A stretch of 64,000 nt of DNA from Phycisphaerae bacterium (GTDB taxonomy: Bacteria > Planctomycetota > Phycisphaerae > Phycisphaerales > Phycisphaeraceae): positions 1-64,000 of the forward strand of contig JAUHYI010000012.1 in assembly GCA_030426385.1 (NCBI GenBank). The letters are read 5' to 3'. Both the position numbers and the translations under genes were made by a program. Of the stretch, positions 8,978-17,816 are shown in pieces. Each line of letters starts with the position of its first letter. The stretch's first letter is position 1. The notes below the pieces were generated by a model. The model was given only the letters and a program-made list of their open reading frames with translations. It had not been told where the DNA came from and did not search any database.

Positions 8978-9671
8978 GATTTTTTTCCCCTGTGGTGGTG
9001 TCCGGTGTTGGGGTTTGGCTTGAGGTTGCGTGTGGGGTTTTGTTGAGTGCGGTTCGTAATTTTGCCAGGGCACGATGATGGGTGACGCGGATGGAGACCT
9101 GAGTTTTGCTGAGCATTTTGGCGATGTCGGGCATGTCGAGGTTTTCGCCGTAGCGGAGCCACATGACGGTGTAGGCGTGATCGGACAGAGTGATGTCGGC
9201 CGTGTGCCAGAGGTTGTCGTGTTGTTCGCGTTGAACGAGTCGGGCGATCGGCGAGTCGGCCTCATCGGTGGGAGTGGCGTGAGGCGCGTGGTTGGTGTGA
9301 TCGGTGATGTTGCTGGTGATGGTGGGGCGGCGATCAATTTTGCGTTTGCGATCGGTGGCGAGGTTGAACGCAATGGTGAAAAGCCACGGTGCGAATCGCC
9401 GACTGATGTCGTAACGCGGCAACGCCTGGTAAGCCTGCCACAAGGTTTGTTGAACGAGGTCTTCGCAAGCATGGCGATCACGCACACGACGGTACAGCGC
9501 GGCTAACAGTCGCGGTCGCATGCGTCGATCCAGTTCGGCAAACGAATCGGCGCAACCCTGGGCCGCGCGTTGGGCCAGGGCCTCGTCGGTTTCATCCAGC
9601 AAGACACCCGCGTCAACAGGCATGGCTGACGCGGGTGTTTGGGAGTGGATTGGGATTGCGGTTTGGGGCAT
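8970..9671 (-). CDS. ECF-type RNA polymerase sigma factor
   Basis: A 233-residue sigma-70 family protein. The sigma-2 region is CADSFAELDRRMRPRLLAALYRRVRDRHACEDLVQQTLWQAYQAL, with the DLVQQT helix, and RRFAPWLFTIAFNLATDRKRK. The sigma-4 helix-turn-helix follows after a linker (LDMPDIAKMLSKTQVSIRVTHHRALAKLRTAL). The linker is rich in T, H and N, and the tail is a T/P-rich extension. Start ATG 9671 is used; Met17 (MPVDAGVLLDETDEAL) is possible. It is followed by the overlapping membrane protein gene and preceded by an exported protein gene 20 bp upstream. The three probably form one regulatory operon. Confidence 0.9.
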   Translation of the reverse strand: MPQTAIPIHSQTPASAMPVDAGVLLDETDEALAQRAAQGCADSFAELDRRMRPRLLAALYRRVRDRHACEDLVQQTLWQAYQALPRYDISRRFAPWLFTIAFNLATDRKRKIDRRPTITSNITDHTNHAPHATPTDEADSPIARLVQREQHDNLWHTADITLSDHAYTVMWLRYGENLDMPDIAKMLSKTQVSIRVTHHRALAKLRTALNKTPHATSSQTPTPDTTTGEKNHA

Positions 9672-9691
9672 GTTTGCAATTGGGGTTGCAA

Positions 9692-10783
9692 TCAGGGTTG
9701 CAAAGGCGCGGACGATTCGGCTTGGCTGGGCTGACTGGCACTGTGGTTGTTGTGATGCGTATTTTTCTTGTGTTCTATCATCATACGCATGGTTCGGGTC
9801 AGTGACGAGACATCGCTGATCATGGTGGCATTCACGTGGTTGCCCTGGCGTTCGATTTTGACACGCGAGGCCATGTCGGAGGCGGTCGTGGCACCCAGAT
9901 CATCAGGTTTTTGCATGGCGGCAATTTGGACCATGGCCAAGGCACCCTGGGCTAACTGGCGAATCTGGTCGGCACGCTGCTCGTCGACAACATCGGCGTC
10001 GGCGGTGAGCTTGACCTGTTGGTTGGATTCGGTCAGCGACATGGTCACGCGGTTGAGCATGCCGATGGTGGCCGAGTGTTCGCCTGCACCTTCCATGGGC
10101 AGGCTGGCGACGTCATTGATTTCTGCGAACACGATCGAGCCGGCAGCCGAATCGGTGGGGGTGGCCTCTGTCGATGCGACGCGATTGATGGTGCGGTTCA
10201 ACGCGTTCATCAAGTTGCCTTGATCGTTGGCGCCGATGAGCAACGTCGTTTGGCCATTGTTGATCGGCTCGACGATGACGTACATGCGGGCGTCGCCATG
10301 CGTGGCATCTTTAGCGATGAACGAATGAATGGTGCGTTTGTTTTCACGTGTGGATTGGTAGCCGGGGGCCGCGAGCATGAGGCCTTCGAGGTTGCCAGAG
10401 TTGCCGGCGATGGATGCAAGGATGACGGTGTCTTCGCGTTTGAAGCCACTGCCGTAGAGGGTAATGTTTTTCAGATTGTCGATGACATCGAAGCCGACCA
10501 CGCTGGAAACAGCGTCAGCCTTGGCGAGGAGGCCGACGTTCTTGGCTTCCTGCATCATGGCCTTGCCGAGTTGGCTGGTGTGTGCCGATTCCACATCGAC
10601 GTGGACCAGCCAGGACGCGTCGGCCGGCGAGGTCGCACGATCCAGCGGTGCAGCGATGGTGCGGGTGGGGGTGAGGCAGAGCGTGGCGACGGCCACAGTT
10701 GCCGCAGCCAAAAGCGCGGTGAGCGTGCGGCGGGCGGCGTGGTGAGGGACGTGCGAGAGAGTGTGGCAGGTAGGCATGATCAT
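9692..10783 (-). CDS. Exported protein of unknown function, upstream of the sigma gene
   Basis: The 363-residue product has a classical signal peptide (Arg-Arg, then TLTALLAAATVAVATLCL, cleavage probably after TIAA). The mature part has WLVHVDVESAHTSQLGKAMM and regular beta-alpha patterns (ILASIAGNSGNLEGLMLAAPG, AAGSIVFAEINDVASLPM). The tail is hydrophilic (HKKNTHHNNHSASQPSQAESS). It resembles planctomycete exported proteins in sigma-factor loci, but I cannot name a family. It ends 20 bp before the sigma gene on the same strand, so it may be the output or sensor partner of that regulon. Confidence 0.75.
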   Translation of the reverse strand: MIMPTCHTLSHVPHHAARRTLTALLAAATVAVATLCLTPTRTIAAPLDRATSPADASWLVHVDVESAHTSQLGKAMMQEAKNVGLLAKADAVSSVVGFDVIDNLKNITLYGSGFKREDTVILASIAGNSGNLEGLMLAAPGYQSTRENKRTIHSFIAKDATHGDARMYVIVEPINNGQTTLLIGANDQGNLMNALNRTINRVASTEATPTDSAAGSIVFAEINDVASLPMEGAGEHSATIGMLNRVTMSLTESNQQVKLTADADVVDEQRADQIRQLAQGALAMVQIAAMQKPDDLGATTASDMASRVKIERQGNHVNATMISDVSSLTRTMRMMIEHKKNTHHNNHSASQPSQAESSAPLQP

Positions 10784-11260
10784 GGGTTCCGTAGTGAGGG
10801 TAAGGGTTGAGGTAAGGGTCGGGAATGGGAGTGCGTGGGGTGGAGGGTGAAGGTGTTCAGAGTCGTCGTGGACTCACTGGCATTTGGCTGGCCCAGCTTG
10901 ACCTGGCATGGCCCAGTTTGAGCCAGCATGACCCAGCTTGGTCTAGCTTGACCCAGTATCGGCCCGGGCTTGACCCAGTATCGGCCTCGCTTTGACGCGT
11001 CAGACGGGGACGCGTGAATTGATCGGCCTAACACTGGTTATCAATGTTTACGTCTCCACCGGGGCGGGCGTTACATCATCGATCACAGGTCCCCTCAAAT
11101 GGCCAAGTCTGTTACCATAACGCCCCAGCCATCGCGTGGTAAATCCCGGACGACCTCCGCCTTACGCCCGAATGGCTCGACTCGATATTCCTGCCCAAGG
11201 TTTTGCCGGCCTACGCTGGCAAGGCACACCCCACCGACCTGATTCCCTCTGGTTCCCTCG
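10784..11260. other. Divergent intergenic region with a minisatellite
   Basis: Between about 10875 and 11000 there are at least eight degenerate copies of a GACCCAGCTTG/TGGCCCAGTTT unit of about 11 bp, two of them in longer near-identical blocks (TTGACCCAGTATCGGCC). I see no FMN-riboswitch (RFN) motifs before ribH and no convincing gene. Confidence 0.6.
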
Positions 11261-11278
11261 TTGAGCGTTACTAATCCC

Positions 11279-11767
11279 ATGCCCACTACCTTAGAAGGCC
11301 CCTGGCAAGCTGGCGATCTACGCATCGCCATCGTTGTAAGCCGTTTTAATGATTTGCTGACCGAGCATATGGCCAGCGAAGCGGTCAATACGTTTCGACG
11401 CCTGGGTGGTGATCCGGACAATGGTGAGACGCTGGTGGTGGTGCATGTGCCCGGTAGTTTTGAATTGCCGATGACCGCACAACAGTTGGCACTGACGAAT
11501 AAGTTTGACGCGGTGATCTGCCTGGGGTGTGTGATTCGTGGCGAGACGGATCACTACGATCATGTGGTGGCGCAGACAGCCAAGGGCATTCGCGAAGCGG
11601 GGATGGCCACGGGCGTGCCGGTCATCTTTGGTGTGCTGACAACCGACAACGTCGAGCAGGCCCTGAATCGGGCAGGGGTCAAGATGGGGAACAATGGGAA
11701 CAAGGCGATGCTGGCCGCGGTGGAGATGGCGCATCTGATGAAACAAATCCGTGAGTTGGCGACATGA
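11279..11767 (+). CDS. ribH: 6,7-dimethyl-8-ribityllumazine synthase
   Basis: Penultimate step of riboflavin synthesis. It condenses 5-amino-6-ribitylaminouracil with 3,4-dihydroxy-2-butanone 4-phosphate and works as a multimeric cytoplasmic shell. Family motifs are IAIVVSRFND, VVVHVPGSFELPMTAQQL, CLGCVIRGETDHYDHV with the catalytic His, and PVIFGVLTTDNVEQALNRAG, with a closing GNKAMLAAVEMAHLM. The product is 162 residues from ATG 11279. A TTG at 11261 would add six residues (MSVTNP). It overlaps nusB by 4 bp, the common ribH-nusB pair. Confidence 0.95.
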   Translation: MPTTLEGPWQAGDLRIAIVVSRFNDLLTEHMASEAVNTFRRLGGDPDNGETLVVVHVPGSFELPMTAQQLALTNKFDAVICLGCVIRGETDHYDHVVAQTAKGIREAGMATGVPVIFGVLTTDNVEQALNRAGVKMGNNGNKAMLAAVEMAHLMKQIRELAT

Positions 11768-12456
11768 ATGTTATGGTGAGTACACGACGCGAAATTCGAC
11801 GATTGGCCATGCAGTTGCTGTATCAACTGGACCTGCGCGGTGAAGATGATATTGACTTGATCACGGACAGTTTGAATGAACTGACCGAGGATGATGCGCA
11901 CAATCCACCGGCGAGCCGTGGGCCTGCGATGAATCTGGCTGTGGCCGCGTATGAACATCGCGACAAGGCTGACGCTATGGCAACCGAATTAGCACCGGAT
12001 TGGCCGACCTATCGTCAGCCGCCGATCGATCGGGCGATCCTGCGATTGGCGTATCACGAAATTTTTACGAAACATGCCCCAGCCAAAGTGGTCATCAACG
12101 AATCAGTGGAACTGGCCAAGGCGTATGGCTCGGAAAACAGCCAGGCGTTTATCAACGGCGTATTGGATAAAATGGCACGACAGTTGGGCCAGATGGGCGG
12201 GGTGGGTGCAGTGGGTGCAGTGAGTGCAGTGGGTGAACTGGACGAGCTGAACGAACTGAACGAGTTGGAGGGGATCAGTGAGGCCGAAAGTATCAAAGAG
12301 GTGGATGGCGTAGAAAGTTTAGAAAATTTAGAAAGCGCAGAAAATCAAGCTGGCCCAGAGAGCGTCGAAGATGTCGAAAGCGTCGAAGAGTTAGAACGTT
12401 TGGATGGCGTGGCGAATGGCGATGTGGCAGACGATGATCTGGAAGTTAAAAGTTAA
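11764..12456 (+). CDS. nusB: Transcription antitermination factor NusB with acidic C-terminal extension
   Basis: NusB binds boxA RNA with NusE (ribosomal protein S10) in rRNA antitermination complexes. The first about 145 residues are a normal NusB (STRREIRRLAMQLLYQLDLRG, then RPPIDRAILRLAYHEI-like QPPIDRAILRLAYHEIF, VVINESVELAKAYGSENSQAFINGVLDKMAR). Residues 146-230 are an unusual tail of low complexity, rich in Glu, Val, Gly and Ser (VGAVGAVSAVG, ELNELNEL, ESVEDVESVEELE), encoded by short tandem repeats. It starts inside the ribH stop (ATGA). ATG 11773 (MVSTRREI) is an alternative start. Confidence 0.92.
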   Translation: MNVMVSTRREIRRLAMQLLYQLDLRGEDDIDLITDSLNELTEDDAHNPPASRGPAMNLAVAAYEHRDKADAMATELAPDWPTYRQPPIDRAILRLAYHEIFTKHAPAKVVINESVELAKAYGSENSQAFINGVLDKMARQLGQMGGVGAVGAVSAVGELDELNELNELEGISEAESIKEVDGVESLENLESAENQAGPESVEDVESVEELERLDGVANGDVADDDLEVKS

Positions 12457-12568
12457 ATGTGAAACGGGCGGCATGTGTCAAGCGTTTAATGCGAACGGTG
12501 CAGCGATGAAAGCGACACCAACAAGCATTCGGAATTCGTAAGAAAACGTGGGGGGGTGGGTTTTTGTT

Positions 12569-13486
12569 ATGGGTTTATTTAGAGCGGCGTTTGACAAGAT
12601 CAAGACGGGGTTGGCCAAGACGCGATCGGGCGTGGCGGTGGTGTTGGGCGATCAACCCCTGTCGCCGACGTTGATCAAACAGTTGGAACGGGAGTTGATT
12701 CAGTCGGACGTGGGCGTCAAGACCGCGATCGAATTAACCAAAGATATTCAGGCCGGCTGGGAGCGAGGCGAAATAGAATCGACCGGCGACGCGCGGGAAT
12801 TTTTGATCGAACAGTTGATCGCATATTTTCCGCAAGAGGATCGCACGATTCATTTTGAGGATCGCAACGTGGGCCCGACGGTGATTCTGGTGGCGGGTAT
12901 CAATGGCGCGGGCAAGACGACAAGCATTGCCAAAATGGCCAAGAGCCTGCGCGATGAAGGTAAGACGGTGATGTTGGCCGCATGCGATACGTTTCGAGCC
13001 GCGGCGGTGCATCAGTTGGAAGTGTGGGCCCAGCGTTTGGGCGTGACGGTGGTCAAAGGTCAACAGGGTGGCGATCCGGCGGCGGTGGCGTTTGATGCGG
13101 TGGAAGCGGCGCTGGCTCGCGGGGTGGATGTGTTGCTGGTCGACACCGCCGGGCGCTTGCACACGCAGGATCCCTTGATGCGGCAGCTCACAAAAATTCG
13201 CAGCGTGTTGGAAAAGAAATTGCCCGGTGCCCCGCATGAGGTGATCCTCGTGTTGGATGCCACGGTCGGCCAAAACGCGGTGAACCAGGCGGTGAAATTT
13301 ACCGAAGCCACGGAAGTGACGGGCCTGTTTCTCGCCAAGTTGGATGGCACCGCCAAGGGCGGCATTGTGATCGCGATTCGCGAAGCGCTGAATATCCCGG
13401 TGAAGTTTGTCGGATTGGGTGAAACGCCTGACGATGTCGAAGCGTTCGAGCCTGAGAAATTTATTCGAGCGATGTTTGAGGGATGA
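12569..13486 (+). CDS. ftsY: Signal recognition particle receptor FtsY
   Basis: SRP-type GTPase that docks ribosome-SRP complexes at the membrane. From ATG 12569 the product is 305 residues: a short N domain (MGLFRAAFDKIKTGLAKTR, LIQSDVGVKTAIEL) and the NG GTPase. Motifs are GINGAGKTTSIAKMA (about 110-124), ACDTFRAAAVHQLEVWAQR, DTAGRLHTQDPLM, TKLD as LAKLDGTAKGG, and VGLGETPDDVEAFEPEKFI. The long acidic A domain of the E. coli protein is absent, as in many bacteria. A GTG at 12548 would add seven residues encoded partly by a G-run, which seems less likely. Confidence 0.95.
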   Translation: MGLFRAAFDKIKTGLAKTRSGVAVVLGDQPLSPTLIKQLERELIQSDVGVKTAIELTKDIQAGWERGEIESTGDAREFLIEQLIAYFPQEDRTIHFEDRNVGPTVILVAGINGAGKTTSIAKMAKSLRDEGKTVMLAACDTFRAAAVHQLEVWAQRLGVTVVKGQQGGDPAAVAFDAVEAALARGVDVLLVDTAGRLHTQDPLMRQLTKIRSVLEKKLPGAPHEVILVLDATVGQNAVNQAVKFTEATEVTGLFLAKLDGTAKGGIVIAIREALNIPVKFVGLGETPDDVEAFEPEKFIRAMFEG

Positions 13487-13500
13487 GCGTGGTGGGGGAA

Positions 13501-13537
13501 GTAAAGTTAAAAGTTAAAAGTTAAAAGTTAAAAGTGG
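13501..13537. repeat. 7-bp simple repeat GTTAAAA
   Basis: At least four tandem GTTAAAA units follow ftsY. The same heptamer array recurs after mltA (about 44384-44409) and in looser form at about 12445 and 59836. Confidence 0.9.
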
Positions 13538-13575
13538 GAAGTGGGGCGTTTTAATTCAAGAAGGGGTGGTGCGTG

Positions 13576-13938
13576 ATGGCCAAAAATGTGTTGGGAACAG
13601 AATTGCAATCGTGTTCGACCGAGCCAATGACGGGGTACTATCGCAATGGGTGTTGCGATACGGGGGCGGGTGACATGGGCGTGCACACGGTGTGCGTGCG
13701 GATGACCGCGGGGTTTCTGGCATTCAGTCAATCGGTGGGCAATGATCTGAGCACGCCTCGGCCTGAGTTTGGTTTTGCAGGATTGAAAGCGGGCGATCAA
13801 TGGTGTTTGTGTGCCGCGCGTTGGAAAGAAGCATTGGATGCAGGGTTCGCACCGCCCGTCATTTTGGAAGCGACACATGTGGCGACATTGGAATGGGCGT
13901 CGCTGGATGAAATGCAGGCCCACGCGGTTAAAGCATGA
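13576..13938 (+). CDS. DUF2237 family protein
   Basis: A 120-residue conserved protein matching the DUF2237 family along its whole length: NVLGTELQSCSTEPMTGYYRNGCC at the N-terminus, MGVHTVCVRMTAGFLAFSQSVGNDLSTPRPEFGFAGLKAGDQWCLCAARW in the middle, and the closing APPVILEATHVATLEWASLDEMQAHAV. Conserved cysteines (CSTEP, GCCDTG, HTVC, WCLCAARW) are kept. Function is unknown. A second ATG three bases upstream (13573) is possible. It stands alone downstream of ftsY. Confidence 0.9.
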   Translation: MAKNVLGTELQSCSTEPMTGYYRNGCCDTGAGDMGVHTVCVRMTAGFLAFSQSVGNDLSTPRPEFGFAGLKAGDQWCLCAARWKEALDAGFAPPVILEATHVATLEWASLDEMQAHAVKA

Positions 13939-14012
13939 GTCGTGAGTCGTGAGTTGTGTGCTGAGGGTTTTGTTGTTGACGGTTGTTCGCTGGCATCCGT
14001 GACTAGACATCC

Positions 14013-15191
14013 ATGGATAATTGGAATGACGTTATGAGTAAGACATGGTTTGATCGATTGTTTGATCAGTGCGCTGCGGCTGGTCAAAAACCGCGCGTCT
14101 TGCATGCGTTGCAAAATGATGGGCAATCTGCGGGACGTTTGTTGACGATCAATAGTGGCGGTCGGGCGCTGGCCTGCGAATTGGACGGGGTGGATCACAA
14201 TCTGTTTTTTCATACTGTGCTCGACAGCGGGCCGACCGGCGGCGATCGGTTGTGGCTGGCACCTGAGATCGGTTGGTTTTGGCCGAGTCTTGCCGATGCC
14301 CGGCGCGATGCCAAGGGAACCGCGAGCGTGCCTCCCCAGATTGATCCGGGTCAGTATGTTTGCACGTCGCATGATGATCGTGATGGATTGAGTCATGCCA
14401 CGTGGTGTGTCGGCCAGGCCCATACGAATAGCAATGTGGCATGCGACGATGTGCGCAGTAACGCAAGCGTGTCGGTCGATATCGATCGCACGTTTCGGTT
14501 GTTGTCACCGCAGGATTCCGCGTGGCCGACTGATGTGACCGCCATGTCATTTGCCACGACGACGACATTGGCGATGACCCGCTCGACGCCGGATGCTGTG
14601 ATCGGAGCGTGGCATATTTTACAGGTGCCACCGACCGGGACCTTGTGCTGTCCGACGACGATGCGTGTTGACCCGCGATCGTATTACGATCCATTCGGCG
14701 ATCGCCATGTGCAGGTCGATGATGATTGTGTGCGTTTTCTGATCGACGGAAATCGTCGCATCAAAATGGGAATCAAGCCGGAGCACACCACGGGACGGAT
14801 GGGTTACTACCGACCCATGCCCGACGAGCGCAGCAGTTTGATTGTGCGCGTGTTTGCACCAATGCCCGGCGAACCGTATTGCGACATTCCGATTGATTCC
14901 CCCGATGACCAGCGACTGGGCGGCGATTGCTTGCAAGCCTACAACGACGATGGCGATGCGTTTGGTGGAACAGATGGTGAAAATGCAGCGGGAAATGCGG
15001 CGGAAAATGTGGGGGGGAAAGTGGGGGGGGTGACGTTCGGTGAAATGGAATATCACGATCCATGTCTGGTGGCGGGGCGTGGGCCGGATCAACGCATCGG
15101 GTCATGTGTGACGCATGTGTTGGTCGGGCCAGACGACGCGGTGCGCGATGCGGGTCGGGTGTTGCTAGGCGTGGCGATTAACGCGATTTGA
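14013..15191 (+). CDS. DUF6786-like protein with an internal G-rich repeat insertion
   Basis: The 392-residue product resembles the DUF6786 family: GRLLTINSGGRALACELDG, NLFFHTVLDSGPTGGDRLWLAPEIGWFWPSL, and a long beta-rich body reminiscent of sugar-mutarotase folds. It closes RIGSCVTHVLVGPDDAVRDAGRVLLGVAINAI. I recall the family only by pattern, so the name is tentative and no enzymatic role is known. About residues 325-345 (GENAAGNAAENVGGKVGGVTF) are low-complexity. They are encoded by a G-rich stretch at about 14985-15035 that matches the dispersed intergenic GGGGAAA(A)GTGGGGGG motif, which suggests repeat invasion of a surface loop with the frame kept. Confidence 0.65.
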   Translation: MDNWNDVMSKTWFDRLFDQCAAAGQKPRVLHALQNDGQSAGRLLTINSGGRALACELDGVDHNLFFHTVLDSGPTGGDRLWLAPEIGWFWPSLADARRDAKGTASVPPQIDPGQYVCTSHDDRDGLSHATWCVGQAHTNSNVACDDVRSNASVSVDIDRTFRLLSPQDSAWPTDVTAMSFATTTTLAMTRSTPDAVIGAWHILQVPPTGTLCCPTTMRVDPRSYYDPFGDRHVQVDDDCVRFLIDGNRRIKMGIKPEHTTGRMGYYRPMPDERSSLIVRVFAPMPGEPYCDIPIDSPDDQRLGGDCLQAYNDDGDAFGGTDGENAAGNAAENVGGKVGGVTFGEMEYHDPCLVAGRGPDQRIGSCVTHVLVGPDDAVRDAGRVLLGVAINAI

Positions 15192-15246
15192 TGGGGGCGA
15201 TGTGGCCAGCGGTGGCCTGACACCAATCCCGATATAAACTCGCACG

Positions 15247-15320
15247 TTAGCCGCCGCCCTTGGGCGGCGTGAATGTTGGTGAAAAAACACGCCATCGCGC
15301 TGCCCAAGGGCAGCGGCTAA
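15247..15320. repeat. Palindromic TTAGC..GCTAA intergenic element, copy 2
   Basis: TTAGCCGCCGCCCTTGGGCG at the left end is mirrored by CGCTGCCCAAGGGCAGCGGC TAA at the right. The interior GCGTGAATGTTGGTGAAAA is shared with the copy at 1865-1938. Confidence 0.85.
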
Positions 15321-15356
15321 CGGGAAATTACGCACGAGAATTTAATGGAATCCGTA

Positions 15357-16973
15357 TCATTCAGGCATCGGTTGGGCTGACGTTTGGTTTGCACTGAATT
15401 CGTAGAGCCAGACCGTTTCAGGTTCGCGTTCGAAATCGAATTCATGCACGACCGGTTGGCCCAGACGCGCGGTGATGTCCGCGATGTATTGCTCTGCCAT
15501 CTGCGGATCGAATGGCCGTTGTGGATCGCGATAGATCATGACCCACGACGCGGGCGGCACCGCGTTGGCAGGGACGTTCATCTGAAATGGCCGATCGCCT
15601 TGTTGCAGCATTTGATAACGCAATCGCGCGAAATCACCGCCGAGCTTGCGCAGGTTTGGGCCGACCGCTTGGTCATCCCAACCGCCGTGCACGATCCACG
15701 CCTGGCCGGGTTCGCTGTGATCGGTAAGCCATTGTGCAGTTTCTCGGGCATGCAGATCGGATTTGGTTTTGTAGGGCTTTTTGAGATCGACCACGATCGC
15801 GATGAAGATTAACACCAGCATCATCACGCAGACGATACGTCCGGCATGCACCGGGCCGCGTGGTCCGAACAAGCGGCGCATGACCGCGAGTATGCCCACG
15901 CCAGCGAGCAGGCAGATGGCCGGTCCCATGTGTTGCAACACGCGAGCGCTGTCGCCATAGGGGTAGGCTTCCATGGCTGCGGCGAGGAACATGAATGGCA
16001 ACGGGCTTAGCAATAGCAACAGCAGTGCGCGTTTTTCTCGCCACAGGGTCCAGATGCCGAACACGACGAACAGGGTGGTCAGTGAGCTCCCGCCGTGATT
16101 GCCACCGATGGGATAGGCCATCATGTTGCCGGTGTGGGTATTGAAAAACCATCGGATCATGCCCAGTGGTTCGGTGATGGGTGGGAAAGCATTGAGCCAG
16201 CCTTCGAGTTCGCGGTTGCTATCGTTGGCGAGCGATTGTTGTTTGCCGAACAGGAACCACATGGCCAGAAAACTACCGGCAAACAGCAGCGAGGTGATGA
16301 TGCCCATGATCAGCGGGGCGACCCATGAGCTTGAGCGAGCACGCACATCGTCATCGCGTGTTCGTTCCTGCCACAGTACACGACCAGCTAAAAATAACAG
16401 CGCGCCGCCTGCGGGAAATACCACGGGATAGGAAAACCATGCTCCGATGATTAGCGTGATCGCCAAAGCAATCCATCGCCGTGGGTTGTTGATGTCCACG
16501 TGCACGCGCCATGCCAAGACGGTGATGATCAATGCGATCAACATGTCCAGACTGTATGGCTTGACCTCGGTCGCATAGCGCACGGAATAATACGACGCGC
16601 AGAAAATAGCAATGGCCAACATGGCTTGATGCCGACCCAGCCAGCGCACACAACACCATGCAAAGAGAAGTGCCGTCGCGATGCCCGCAGCCACCGCAGG
16701 AATGCGCAACACCAGTTCCGACGTGCCCAGCACCTGCGACAGAGCCAGCGTGGTCCATAGATAACCCAGGGGCACCACCTGATCATGGACCAGTGTGCCA
16801 AACATATCCATGTAGCCGAGCGAGATGAAATTCACCGCGATGAATGCTTCGTCGCCCCACATGGGAAACACCAGCAACCAGCGAATGGTTCGCCAAAACA
16901 CATGGCACACCAATAGCACTGCGATCCAACGTGTCGGCGGCCACTGCAAGGGATTTTTACGATGACATGTCAT
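15357..16973 (-). CDS. GT-C type membrane glycosyltransferase (GT39/ArnT-like)
   Basis: The 538-residue polytopic protein has about ten hydrophobic segments. After the first helix it carries MWGDEAFIAVN (about residues 38-48), the acidic motif in the first extracytoplasmic loop that marks GT-C enzymes using lipid-phosphate sugars. The next helices include ELVLRIPAVAAGIATALLFAWC and YATEVKPYSLDMLIALIITVLAW, a stretch typical of PMT/ArnT relatives. The soluble C-terminal part (about 420-538) has TAQWLTDHSEPGQAWIVHGG. It is therefore likely an integral-membrane sugar transferase for cell-envelope glycans or glycoproteins. The acceptor is unknown. It stands alone on the minus strand. Confidence 0.8.
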   Translation of the reverse strand: MTCHRKNPLQWPPTRWIAVLLVCHVFWRTIRWLLVFPMWGDEAFIAVNFISLGYMDMFGTLVHDQVVPLGYLWTTLALSQVLGTSELVLRIPAVAAGIATALLFAWCCVRWLGRHQAMLAIAIFCASYYSVRYATEVKPYSLDMLIALIITVLAWRVHVDINNPRRWIALAITLIIGAWFSYPVVFPAGGALLFLAGRVLWQERTRDDDVRARSSSWVAPLIMGIITSLLFAGSFLAMWFLFGKQQSLANDSNRELEGWLNAFPPITEPLGMIRWFFNTHTGNMMAYPIGGNHGGSSLTTLFVVFGIWTLWREKRALLLLLLSPLPFMFLAAAMEAYPYGDSARVLQHMGPAICLLAGVGILAVMRRLFGPRGPVHAGRIVCVMMLVLIFIAIVVDLKKPYKTKSDLHARETAQWLTDHSEPGQAWIVHGGWDDQAVGPNLRKLGGDFARLRYQMLQQGDRPFQMNVPANAVPPASWVMIYRDPQRPFDPQMAEQYIADITARLGQPVVHEFDFEREPETVWLYEFSANQTSAQPMPE

Positions 16974-17047
16974 GATTTATTGGCCGTATTATGCCAAAAG
17001 TCCAGACATGTGCGCGCAATCGAGCTCGCAATCGATTGTTACACCCA

Positions 17048-17764
17048 TCACGGATTCGGCTGTGCGATGGTCTGGCCATTCTCGAAATCGCGTTTGCCGG
17101 TGATGCAATCAACGAGCAACTGTGCGACTTCAGCAGGATCCAACGTGTTGGCCTGGGGAATCATGTCCGTGCCGAACAGGCCGCGCAACATTGGTGTTTC
17201 AATCGCGCCCGGTGCAATGGCGACCGAGCGTAAATGAAACGCTTCGCCTTGGGCTGCGGCACAACGGATAAACATATTCAACGCCGATTTCGCCGGGGCA
17301 TACAGGGGAAAATCCGGAAACGGTTCCAGACTGGCCATGGATGAAACCGCCGCGATCACACCTGATTGTTGCCGTTGAAAAATCGGCCAGGCCCGCGCGG
17401 TCATGTGCATCACATACGACACGTTCGCATCGATCGTGCGCTGCCAGAGTTCGGGCGTGATCTCATCGATTGATCCCATCGGGGCATCACCAGCCACAGC
17501 AGCCAGTGCATCAATGCGCTCAAACTGCTCGACGGTATTGTCGATGACACGTCGTGCTTCGTCAGGGTTGGTCAGATCCGCCGCCAAGATGTGGCACACG
17601 CATTGGGGATGTTGTTGCAAGATCACGTCGCGCGTGGCCTCGAGTTTGCCTTGCGTTCGACTGGTCAACATCAATCGATAACCAGCCGACGCTAATAGCA
17701 ATGCGGTGGCTTGGCCTACGCTTCCGCCTGCTCCGGTGATGATCGCGACAGGTTGATCGCTCAT
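17048..17764 (-). CDS. Short-chain dehydrogenase/reductase
   Basis: A 238-residue classical SDR with a Rossmann fold. The cofactor glycine motif is IITGAGGSVGQATA. An Arg in LMLTSRTQGK suggests NADP(H). The NAG position reads ALAAVAGDAP. The catalytic Ser is in AAVSSMASLE and the Tyr-x-x-x-Lys is LYAPAKSALN. The active site therefore looks intact. The substrate cannot be told. The gene is on the minus strand, 53 bp before the Nudix gene start region, and may share a transcript with it. Confidence 0.88.
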   Translation of the reverse strand: MSDQPVAIITGAGGSVGQATALLLASAGYRLMLTSRTQGKLEATRDVILQQHPQCVCHILAADLTNPDEARRVIDNTVEQFERIDALAAVAGDAPMGSIDEITPELWQRTIDANVSYVMHMTARAWPIFQRQQSGVIAAVSSMASLEPFPDFPLYAPAKSALNMFIRCAAAQGEAFHLRSVAIAPGAIETPMLRGLFGTDMIPQANTLDPAEVAQLLVDCITGKRDFENGQTIAQPNP

Positions 17765-17816
17765 GATTTGATTCCTTGTGATTTCTGGTGTTGGGGTTTT
17801 GCCTGCGTCACAGAGT

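Noticed and set aside
8978-9487. Long minus-strand frame extending upstream of the anti-sigma-like protein
   Set aside because: That part overlaps the sigma factor in another frame and is S/P/T/R-rich shadow sequence. The real start is the ATG at 8977, overlapping the sigma stop.
11041-11278. Possible FMN riboswitch upstream of ribH
   Set aside because: The conserved RFN segments are not present. Short frames there also lack family signals.
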